A DNA stretch of 36,852 nucleotides, taken from the NCBI GenBank assembly GCA_023138735.1, contig JAGLOY010000029.1:1-36852 (forward strand), read 5' to 3'. The position numbers and the translations under genes are program-made. Below the pieces are notes generated by a model, which was given only the letters and a program-made list of their open reading frames with translations, was not told where the DNA came from and ran no database searches. This document shows positions 15,651 to 22,863 of this stretch, piece after piece. Each line of letters starts with the position of its first letter. Position 1 is the stretch's first letter. Source of the DNA: Candidatus Aegiribacteria sp. (GTDB taxonomy: Bacteria > Fermentibacterota > Fermentibacteria > Fermentibacterales > JCC-6).

Positions 15651-18071
15651 TCAGCCGGCGAACCGGCAGTTTCCGAGAGCGGGAGCCATTACCTTGTCCT
15701 TCCCTGCCCGTTTAGCCATGTACATCCTCTGATCGGCATACTTCAGGAGCAGGTTCCGGTCACCTACATCCGTAAGGTAAGTAGATACACCAAGGCTGAT
15801 ACTGACTTTCCCCAGAGGCTGCTGCTCCGAATGAGGTATTACGTAAGCTGATTCAACAACTCTCTTTCGTATCCTTTCCGCTATCTCTGCAGCTTCCTGC
15901 TCGCCTGTGAAGGGAAGGATACAGACGAATTCCTCTCCACCGTACCTTATGAGAATATCCACTTCCCTTATGGCACTGATCATAGCCTTCACAACGGTCT
16001 TCAGCAGAGTGTTTCCCATCGGGTGACCCCAGGAATCATTGTAGTTCTTGAAATCATCTATGTCCATCATGATAAGAGAGAACGGAAAATTGGACCTGTC
16101 CGTTCTCACGAACTCCTCTTCGAGTTTTTCTTCAAAGAAACGCAGGTTCCCAAGCCCGGTAAGTTTATCCTTTCGAGCAAGGCTGAGTATCCTTGAATGA
16201 AGCATTGCGTTTTCAACAGCTGTAGCTGCATGGTTTGCAAGGGCAACGATTGTTTTTTCCGATTCTGAAGAGAATCTGCCCGGGACAGGGCTCTGTATAT
16301 CAACAGCCCCCACAACTCTGTCCTGAACGATCATTGGAACAGCAAGCTCACTTCTTATTCCGCTAAGATTCTCAATATATCTTATGTCTTCCCGTGCCTG
16401 TTTGATGTTGATCGGCTTCCTGGTGTAAATGGAACTGGCCACAGTTCCCCTCGAGAGATTATCCTGGGGTCTGGCAGTTCCGATTGAGGTAGGTTTATTG
16501 ATCTTGATCACTAAACCGTTTGGATCGGTTTCGCGATCGTAGCCGGCTGTTGCCGCAACCTTGACTGAATCGGGAATCAGATTTTCCCTGCTTCCGTCTG
16601 CCAGAAAAACAGCAACCGCTTCGGATGGGAAGAACCTTCGCAGTGCCTTCACGACTTCTTTGCAGATCATATCCAGATCCTGAGTCGAGTTAAGTTCTCT
16701 AGCTATTACGGAGATGGTTTCCAGCTCTTCGTTCTTCTTTCTCAGGTTCTCCCTGAGTGCGAAGCTCTCGGTTACATCGTTCGACATGATTACAATCCCT
16801 GCGAAATGTCCAGCTCTCTGAAATGGAAGGTAACTGACATTCAGAACAAGGTCATCCGCACCGGCGCGGCCGATATGCACTTGTCTATTCAGAACTGGTT
16901 TTTCCTCCTGCAGAGCTTTGAGGAAAGCATTATCGTTGCTTGTAGTGAGGACGGGCAGCACTTCCCTTATCTGCTTCCCTTTCAGACTGTCAATACTTTT
17001 CCCGAACATCTTGATTACCCTTTGCGTCACCTGCAGAAGAATGCCCGAATTATCAACCACCAGTATACCTGAATCAAGGCTGTTCATGATAGCGGACATC
17101 TGTTCGCGTTCATCTGCTACATCTTCGAGTATCATTGCATTCAGAATTGACTCCGCAGCATGAACGGCATAATGCCTCAGGGCTTCGAGGTCCGTTTTTT
17201 CAATCATTCGTCCGGTGAGAAACCTGTCACACCGGATAAGGCCGATTGGCCGCCCCGCTGCCACAAGGGGTGTATCGATGTAGTTATTGGATCCTGCCCA
17301 CCAGAGCCGCTCGTCGGGCAGATCAATATCCTCGGATCTTACCTGAACAAGTTCTCTGATAGCCAATCCCACAGGAAGATCAGCAAAATCCCGCAAATGA
17401 ATGGAGTCCGGTATGTCTGTTAAGTTTCTGCCCCTTGCAACTTCAGTGACCAGTTCATCGGTCTCTTCGAGGTATCTGGACAGCCAGACCCTGTCAAAGC
17501 TCAGCCCGGTGAGAATACCGCTTCCCATTCTTCTGAAGATCTCACGGACGCTCATGGTCCTTCCCAGTTCCTCGGTAAGATTCCACGTAGCTTCAAGTCT
17601 GTTAACTCTATTTTCAAGATAGCCGCAGAGTTTTTCGAGAACGGCTTCTCTATCGGGTGGACTACTCCTTGATATTTTGAAATCATCGCTCGAAGGAACA
17701 CCTTCTGTGAGGGTCCTGCAGAGCTCAATAAACTCCTCGGGGCGGATAGGAAGCTCTTTGACCCTGTCGGCCCCTGCCCACTCGGCCCTCTTATGAAGGA
17801 ACGCATCAAACCCGGGTGTCAATAGAAGAAAGGGAACCTCCGAAGTGGCAGGTTCCCTTTTAAGGTATCGGCACGTTTTCAATCCATCCAGCATGGGAAG
17901 AAAATACCCGCAGACTACGAGGGAAGGGGGTGATGCAGCTGCTCTGGCAATAACCTCCATACCTGATGTACAGGGTATAACCTCAAACCCTTCCAGTCTG
18001 AGCACTTTAACGAAAACCTGGAGAAGGCCGGTATCGCTGTCAGCGATTATTACACTATTATTCCCATGCAT
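15651..18071 (-). CDS. Diguanylate cyclase with pseudo-receiver, GAF, PAS and GAF domains
   Basis: This is an 806-residue signalling protein. Order: receiver-like domain (about 1-125), GAF (about 155-300), PAS (about 330-440), GAF (about 455-620) and GGDEF (about 640-800). The cyclase motif reads IRYGGEEF and is preceded at the right spacing by REVD, the inhibitory c-di-GMP (I-site) RxxD, so it should make c-di-GMP from GTP with product feedback. The receiver looks degenerate: at the phospho-acceptor position the text is VVCGYFLPMLDG (Gly for Asp), and the conserved KP lysine is replaced in VKELPIRP. Input probably comes through the GAF and PAS domains. It lies 29 bases downstream of ppdK on the same strand and may be co-transcribed. 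Confidence 0.9.
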   Translation of the reverse strand: MHGNNSVIIADSDTGLLQVFVKVLRLEGFEVIPCTSGMEVIARAAASPPSLVVCGYFLPMLDGLKTCRYLKREPATSEVPFLLLTPGFDAFLHKRAEWAGADRVKELPIRPEEFIELCRTLTEGVPSSDDFKISRSSPPDREAVLEKLCGYLENRVNRLEATWNLTEELGRTMSVREIFRRMGSGILTGLSFDRVWLSRYLEETDELVTEVARGRNLTDIPDSIHLRDFADLPVGLAIRELVQVRSEDIDLPDERLWWAGSNNYIDTPLVAAGRPIGLIRCDRFLTGRMIEKTDLEALRHYAVHAAESILNAMILEDVADEREQMSAIMNSLDSGILVVDNSGILLQVTQRVIKMFGKSIDSLKGKQIREVLPVLTTSNDNAFLKALQEEKPVLNRQVHIGRAGADDLVLNVSYLPFQRAGHFAGIVIMSNDVTESFALRENLRKKNEELETISVIARELNSTQDLDMICKEVVKALRRFFPSEAVAVFLADGSRENLIPDSVKVAATAGYDRETDPNGLVIKINKPTSIGTARPQDNLSRGTVASSIYTRKPINIKQAREDIRYIENLSGIRSELAVPMIVQDRVVGAVDIQSPVPGRFSSESEKTIVALANHAATAVENAMLHSRILSLARKDKLTGLGNLRFFEEKLEEEFVRTDRSNFPFSLIMMDIDDFKNYNDSWGHPMGNTLLKTVVKAMISAIREVDILIRYGGEEFVCILPFTGEQEAAEIAERIRKRVVESAYVIPHSEQQPLGKVSISLGVSTYLTDVGDRNLLLKYADQRMYMAKRAGKDKVMAPALGNCRFAG

Positions 18072-18100
18072 CTCTCAAACACCATCTCCAACTGCGAAGG

Positions 18101-20878
18101 TTACTTTTTAGCTTCAATCTCCGCCTGGGCAGCAGCAAGTTTTGCCACAGGAACCCGGAAAGGAGAACAGGAAACATAATCCAGACCAATCGAGTTGAAG
18201 AAGCTGATCGATTTAGGATCACCGCCGTGTTCTCCACACACTCCGATTTTAAGGTCGGGTTTGGTTTTGCGGCCCTCTTCGACTCCCATCTCCACAAAAC
18301 GTCCTACACCTTCTATATCAATGGAAGTAAAAGGATCCTCCTCGTAGATACCCATTTTAACGTAATCCTCAAGAAAAACACTTGCATCATCTCTTGAGAA
18401 TCCGCATGACATCTGCGTGAGGTCGTTGGTTCCGAAACTGAAGAAATCAGCGTATTCAGCAATTCTCGCAGCGTCCATTGCAGCGCGGGGAATTTCTATC
18501 ATGGTTCCTATGGTGTACTGAACGTAATCATTCCCGAGCCCTCTGTTTTTCAGGATATCATCGATAACCGTCTGAGCTCTGACCCGGGATATCCGCAGCT
18601 CTTCCGGATGGCCCACCAGCGGGATCATTATTTCAGGAAGTACCTCAATACCCTCCTGCGCAACCTCTATAGAGGCTTCCATGATAGCCCTGACCTGCAT
18701 ATCCGATACTTCAGGATAGATAAGACCCAATCGGCACCCTCTGTGACCGAGCATCGGGTTGAATTCATGGAGCTTATCGACAGTACTCTTTATTTTTTCG
18801 AGCGGCAGGTCCATCTCCCTGGCCATCTCAAGCTGTCCCTCTTCATCCTTCGGCAGGAATTCATGCAGAGGAGGATCCAGAAGCCTTACGGTACATGGAC
18901 GTCCGTCAAGCTCCCTGAAGATAGCCGCAAAATCACTCCTCTGAAGAGGCAGCAGTTCTGCAAGGGCTTCATTGTAGTCCTCGAGAGGTCCTTCAAGCTT
19001 ACTTTCAAGGGATTCCGTATCCCCATCGGCTGACGCGATCAGATTTCTTAGATCCTTCACTTCTTCGGCAACAAGGATGAGTTTCCTGAATGAAATTATT
19101 CTTTCCTCTCCGAAGAACATATGCTCGGTTCTACAGAGACCTATACCCTCCGCTCCGAAATTGACTGCTGTTTTCGTATCACGTACGGTCTCCGCATTTG
19201 CTCTGACGCCAAGTCTCCTGTACTCATCGGCCCATTTCATCAATACCGAATAATTCTGAAAAAGAACTGACTCGGAAGGGTCTTCCTCGCCGGATGATAT
19301 GGAGTGTATCTCGGATGATTTGACAGTAACCTCACCGGCAAAGACCTCGCCGGTAAAACCATCAAGGGCTATCAGGTCTCCCTCAGTGATCTCGGTATCT
19401 CCGCATGTCATCCTCTTCGAGCTGCTGTCCACCAGGAGATCACTTGCTCCGGCAACGCATGGAAGCCCCATTCCTCTGGCTACAACGGCCGCATGTGAGG
19501 TCATTCCGCCACGGGATGTTATTATCCCGGTTGAAACCGACATGCCGCCGATATCCTCGGGGCTGGTTTCCTTTCTGCACAGTATTACATCTTCTCCTCT
19601 TGCAGCCCATTCTTCAGCGGTACTGGCGGTAAAAACAGCCTTTCCGCATGCTCCGCCTGGAGATGCACTGAGCCCGGTTGTCAGATACTTCGCACGATCC
19701 TTGCCTGCTCTGTCAAGCACCGGGGCAAAAAGCTGATTGAAACTGGCGGTTGGAACGCGCCCTAAAGCTGTTTCCCTGTCGATCAGGCCTTCATTGGCCA
19801 TATCAACTGCTATGTTAAGCGCCGCAAATACGGTCCGTTTACCTGTTCTGGTCTGAAGGATGTAGAGCTTACCCTCCTGGATGGTGAATTCGATATCCTG
19901 CATATCAAAATAATGCTCTTCAAGTATTGTTCTGATTCGCAGGAGCTCATTGTAGGACTCCTCGTCTACGGCACGGAGAGTGGAAATCGGCTTGGGGGTT
20001 CTTATCCCGGCAACAACATCTTCTCCCTGGGCATTCATCAGATATTCGCCGTAGAATTCGTTCTCGCCGTTTGAAGGGTTCCGTGTGAAACAGACCCCTG
20101 TACCAGAAGCATCACCCATATTACCGAAAACCATTGTCTGAACGTTCACAGCCGTTCCGATAAGGCCTGTAATACTGTTGATCTGCCTGTAGCGTATGGC
20201 TCTTGCGTTGTTCCAGGAACCGAAAACGGCATCGATTGAGAGCTTCAGCTGCTCCCAGGGGTTCTCCGGGAATGGTTTTCCTATCTTCCTGTCGTATATC
20301 CTCTTGAATTCAGCAACCAGCTCCTTCAAATCGTCAGTTGAGAGATCGGTATCAAGTTCAACACCCTTATTGCTTTTAGCAGCATCAAGTGCTTCCTCAA
20401 ATGTATGATGAGGAATTCCCATGACCACATCACCGAACATCTGTATGAATCTTCTGTAAGCGTCCCAGACGAATCTGGGATTACCTGTTCTGTCTATCAG
20501 CGATCTGATGGAGTTTTCATTAAGACCGAGGTTCAAGACCGTATCCATCATCCCCGGCATGGAGACCGCCGCGCCGCTTCTTACTGAAACCAGAAGGGGT
20601 TCGGAGCCCGTGCCGAATTTCTTCTCCGAGATCGATTCAAGCAGAGCAAGTTTTTCCCTTACCTGTTCTTCAAGCCCCTCGGGCCACGTTCCCGGTGCAC
20701 CGTCAGTGTAATATCCGGAACACGCCTCAGTGGATAATGTAAATCCCGGAGGTACGGGAAGACCGATTCTGGTCATTTCAGCCAAATTGGCGCCCTTGCC
20801 CCCCAGCAGTTCCTTCTGTGTACGGTTACCCTCTGTTTCGTTACCTCCAAAGAAATAGACATATTTCTTTTGATTCAT
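18101..20878 (-). CDS. ppdK: Pyruvate, phosphate dikinase
   Basis: PpdK interconverts pyruvate, ATP and phosphate with PEP, AMP and pyrophosphate, typical of anaerobes with PPi-linked glycolysis. The 925-residue protein is complete. It has the N-terminal ATP-grasp part (GGKGANLAEMTRIGLPVPPG near 30 and the glycine-rich region SVRSGAAVSMPGMMDTVLNL near 100), the central phosphohistidine motif GGMTSHAAVVARGMGLPCVAG near 455, and the C-terminal PEP/pyruvate barrel with GTNDLTQMSCGFSRDD near 820 and GVCGEHGGDP near 880. The ATG has an AAAGG ribosome binding site. A candidate promoter lies about 45 bases upstream. Length is slightly above the usual 870-900. Confidence 0.97.
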   Translation of the reverse strand: MNQKKYVYFFGGNETEGNRTQKELLGGKGANLAEMTRIGLPVPPGFTLSTEACSGYYTDGAPGTWPEGLEEQVREKLALLESISEKKFGTGSEPLLVSVRSGAAVSMPGMMDTVLNLGLNENSIRSLIDRTGNPRFVWDAYRRFIQMFGDVVMGIPHHTFEEALDAAKSNKGVELDTDLSTDDLKELVAEFKRIYDRKIGKPFPENPWEQLKLSIDAVFGSWNNARAIRYRQINSITGLIGTAVNVQTMVFGNMGDASGTGVCFTRNPSNGENEFYGEYLMNAQGEDVVAGIRTPKPISTLRAVDEESYNELLRIRTILEEHYFDMQDIEFTIQEGKLYILQTRTGKRTVFAALNIAVDMANEGLIDRETALGRVPTASFNQLFAPVLDRAGKDRAKYLTTGLSASPGGACGKAVFTASTAEEWAARGEDVILCRKETSPEDIGGMSVSTGIITSRGGMTSHAAVVARGMGLPCVAGASDLLVDSSSKRMTCGDTEITEGDLIALDGFTGEVFAGEVTVKSSEIHSISSGEEDPSESVLFQNYSVLMKWADEYRRLGVRANAETVRDTKTAVNFGAEGIGLCRTEHMFFGEERIISFRKLILVAEEVKDLRNLIASADGDTESLESKLEGPLEDYNEALAELLPLQRSDFAAIFRELDGRPCTVRLLDPPLHEFLPKDEEGQLEMAREMDLPLEKIKSTVDKLHEFNPMLGHRGCRLGLIYPEVSDMQVRAIMEASIEVAQEGIEVLPEIMIPLVGHPEELRISRVRAQTVIDDILKNRGLGNDYVQYTIGTMIEIPRAAMDAARIAEYADFFSFGTNDLTQMSCGFSRDDASVFLEDYVKMGIYEEDPFTSIDIEGVGRFVEMGVEEGRKTKPDLKIGVCGEHGGDPKSISFFNSIGLDYVSCSPFRVPVAKLAAAQAEIEAKK

Positions 20879-20920
20879 GCAGAACCTTTCTTCTGAAATA
20901 GTAGATATTTGCGAACATGT

Positions 20921-20950
20921 AATATAAGGGAAAAGCTGATGTTAAGTCTA
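20921..20950 (-). promoter_or_regulatory. Candidate ppdK promoter
   Basis: On the minus strand TAGACT (20945-20950) and TATATT (20921-20926) are 18 bases apart, placing a start site roughly 35 bases before the ppdK ATG. The -10 matches five of six positions and the -35 four of six. It lies in the 199-base divergent spacer between ppdK and the DUF1353 gene. Confidence 0.35.
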
Positions 20951-21024
20951 CTATCACTGCGGCTCATCAAAGACATTCAGGATCAATGGAAGATTCCAGT
21001 ATACAACTAGTTAAATACTCAGTA

Positions 21025-21054
21025 CTGACCTGAACCGGCCCTTTTCTATATATT
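21025..21054 (+). promoter_or_regulatory. Candidate promoter of the DUF1353 gene
   Basis: CTGACC (21025-21030) and TATATT (21049-21054) are 18 bases apart, just upstream of the DUF1353 reading frame, in an AT-rich patch. Four and five of six consensus positions match. Together with the ppdK box it would make this spacer a divergent promoter region. Confidence 0.35.
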
Positions 21055-21077
21055 AAACGGGAACAGAAATTCAAAGG

Positions 21078-21581
21078 ATGGAGTTGTACTTGAGTTTATT
21101 TACCGAACAGCTGGTTGTCACACCACTTTCTGACGGAAGGACATGGGTAATTCTGCGACCTTTCGGTTACGATGTGGGGAATGTCGGCAGCGGAGATACG
21201 GTAAAGGTTAAGACTGGTTTTATGACGGATTTCGCTTCAATACCAAGACTTCTCTGGATCTTCCTTCCCTGCTGGGGTAAATACGGAAACGCTGCCGTAA
21301 TACACGACTGGCTGTATTGGGCACAGAAACGCTCAAGGAAAGAGGCGGACGGTATCATGCTTGAAGGGATGAAGGTATTGAAAGTCCCATGCTGGCAGAA
21401 GTATCCCATCTACATGGCTGTGCGATTATTCGGCCAGATGGCCTGGAAACGAAATCAGTGGGACAGGGATGCAGGCTTCAAACGGGTTCTCATCAGTTAC
21501 AGACTAAAGACAGGAGATGAATCCAATCGTCCGAGCTTGATATCCAGGACCCTTGAACATTTCAGGAACCGTTCCTCCTGA
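21078..21581 (+). CDS. DUF1353 family protein
   Basis: The 167-residue protein matches DUF1353: LVVTPLSDGRTWVIL near residue 13, then VKTGFMTDFASIPRLLWIFLP near 45-65 and AAVIHDWLYWAQKRSRKEAD near 75-95. The TDFASIP and VIHDWLY blocks are the family signature. The family is often found in phage and prophage genomes, where its role is unknown; no other phage gene is near. The ATG at 21078 has AAAGG directly against it, which is too close; a TTG at 21090, preceded by GGAG at a better distance and giving MSLFTEQLVV, is the likelier start. It appears to be a single-gene unit between ppdK and a methyltransferase gene. Confidence 0.8.
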   Translation: MELYLSLFTEQLVVTPLSDGRTWVILRPFGYDVGNVGSGDTVKVKTGFMTDFASIPRLLWIFLPCWGKYGNAAVIHDWLYWAQKRSRKEADGIMLEGMKVLKVPCWQKYPIYMAVRLFGQMAWKRNQWDRDAGFKRVLISYRLKTGDESNRPSLISRTLEHFRNRSS

Positions 21582-21620
21582 ATTACGCTTTATAAATGAA
21601 TATAGTAGCCATAAATATGT

Positions 21621-21658
21621 AAGTAGGTGCGATAGGTAAGCACGACCTTGCTTTTTTT
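21621..21658 (+). terminator. Possible rho-independent terminator after DUF1353
   Basis: An imperfect hairpin (core GTGC 21627-21630 pairing with GCAC 21640-21643, plus outer AAG/CTT pairs with bulges) is followed by a run of seven T at 21652-21658, about 40 bases after the DUF1353 stop. The stem is weak but the T-run is strong. Confidence 0.4.
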
Positions 21659-21671
21659 CAGCGATCACTCC

Positions 21672-21701
21672 TTGACTTCGTATTGCTTAAGTCAATATTT
21701 T
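21672..21701 (+). promoter_or_regulatory. Candidate methyltransferase promoter with overlapping 7-bp dyad
   Basis: TTGACT (21672-21677) and TATTTT (21696-21701) are 18 bases apart. The -35 box is the left arm of a perfect inverted repeat, TTGACTT (21672-21678) and AAGTCAA (21689-21695), with a 10-base spacer, which is a typical operator-like layout. A second weaker pair, TTGATT (21700-21705) and TAAATA (21723-21728), has a 17-base spacer. Confidence 0.4.
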
Positions 21702-21762
21702 GATTGAAGATACATCGGACAATAAATAGGGAATTTATGAAGTCATTGTTAAATGAGTTTAA

Positions 21763-22758
21763 TTGAAACACTCGTTAAAGTTTTACGTATGTGGAATCTG
21801 CGGCAACTCAGCAGATAATATTCCATATATTGCTCGTGAAATGATGTACGGGTTTCGGGATGAGTTTGAGTATTTTCAGTGTTCAAATTGCGAATGCCTG
21901 CAGGCAACTGAAATCCCTGAGTCGTTAAGCAAATACTATTCAGAAGATTACTATTCGTTCTTCACGCCTGAACTCATAAAACTGAATAAAATTATGTGGT
22001 TTCTCAAGCACCAGAGAACCGGATATTGCTTGAGCGGTAAAGGTGCAATGGGAAGAATCCTGGTAAAGCTATTCGGCAGGACGCATCTTCCGGAATGGAT
22101 AGAATCCACCGGAGTTAATGTGGACTCCGGAATACTGGATGTCGGGTGCGGCGCTGGCCACCTGCTCCTGTACCTCCAAAAGAAGGGATTTTCTGATTTA
22201 ACAGGTTTTGATCCCTATATTCAGGAAGATCGATACTATGATAATGGGGTTCGGGTTCTAAAGCGCAGCCTTGATGAAACATATGAGTCTTTCGATTTCA
22301 TTATGCTGCATCATTCTTTTGAACACTTTGCAGATCCCCTGAACACAATGAAAACACTTCATAGGAAAACAGAATGCAGAGGGCAGGTCCTGATACGAAT
22401 CCCGGTTGTTACATCATTTGCCTGGAAACAATATGGAACAGACTGGGTTCAACTCGATGCTCCCCGGCACCTTTTTCTACACTCCATTAAAAGCATGGAG
22501 CTGCTTTCCAGAGAGGCTGGTTTTGAGATTGAATCTATTGAATTTGATTCAGATGCATTTCAATTCTGGGGAAGCGAGCAATATAAGAAAGGAATTCCAT
22601 TGCACGATGGAAGGTCCTACAAATTTGGCATAGAGAGTTCCATTTTCACAAAGAATGAAATAACAGGATTTCAAAAGAAGGCAGAAGAGTTAAATGCTGC
22701 TGAACTAGGTGACCAGGCCTGTTTTCTTCTGCGGAAGATAACTGCTCCGAATCCATGA
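21763..22758 (+). CDS. SAM-dependent methyltransferase with N-terminal zinc ribbon
   Basis: The 331-residue protein has an N-terminal CxxC pair (CGICG near residue 10 and CSNCEC near 43), probably a zinc ribbon. The methyltransferase domain has the SAM motif ILDVGCGAGHLLLYL near 125, the acidic GFDPY after it, and FDFIMLHHSFEHFADP near 185. This Methyltransf_23-like layout is common in polysaccharide or lipid gene clusters. The start must be the TTG at 21763, because a stop lies directly upstream and the first ATG (residue 28) would delete the CxxC. Two short out-of-frame ATG readings overlap the start (21737 and 21753). The gene is clearly more AT-rich than its surroundings, suggesting transfer. 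Substrate unknown. Confidence 0.82.
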   Translation: MKHSLKFYVCGICGNSADNIPYIAREMMYGFRDEFEYFQCSNCECLQATEIPESLSKYYSEDYYSFFTPELIKLNKIMWFLKHQRTGYCLSGKGAMGRILVKLFGRTHLPEWIESTGVNVDSGILDVGCGAGHLLLYLQKKGFSDLTGFDPYIQEDRYYDNGVRVLKRSLDETYESFDFIMLHHSFEHFADPLNTMKTLHRKTECRGQVLIRIPVVTSFAWKQYGTDWVQLDAPRHLFLHSIKSMELLSREAGFEIESIEFDSDAFQFWGSEQYKKGIPLHDGRSYKFGIESSIFTKNEITGFQKKAEELNAAELGDQACFLLRKITAPNP

Positions 22759-22762
22759 TCAT

Positions 22763-22814
22763 CGGGGTGCCCCGGCAGTTCGGTCAAAAGCCGAATGGCT
22801 TGGATAGTTAAGCC
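22763..22814 (+). other. Three tandem small hairpins in the spacer before CotH
   Basis: In 52 bases there are three successive perfect stems: CGGG-gtgc-CCCG (22763-22774), TTCGG-tcaaaag-CCGAA (22779-22795) and GGCTT-ggatagtt-AAGCC (22797-22814). No T-run follows, so a plain terminator is unlikely. It could be a structured leader of the CotH gene 50 bases downstream, or a 3' end of the methyltransferase message. Confidence 0.35.
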
Positions 22815-22863
22815 CAACCTTGTCATGTATATTCAAGTATTCCTGTTACTCTGAAAGGCGGCT

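Noticed and set aside
21737..21819. Short ATG frames at 21737 and 21753 overlapping the methyltransferase start
   Set aside because: They stop after 9 and about 21 codons. A frameshift that would join them to the methyltransferase is possible but not needed, since the TTG start already includes the CxxC motif.
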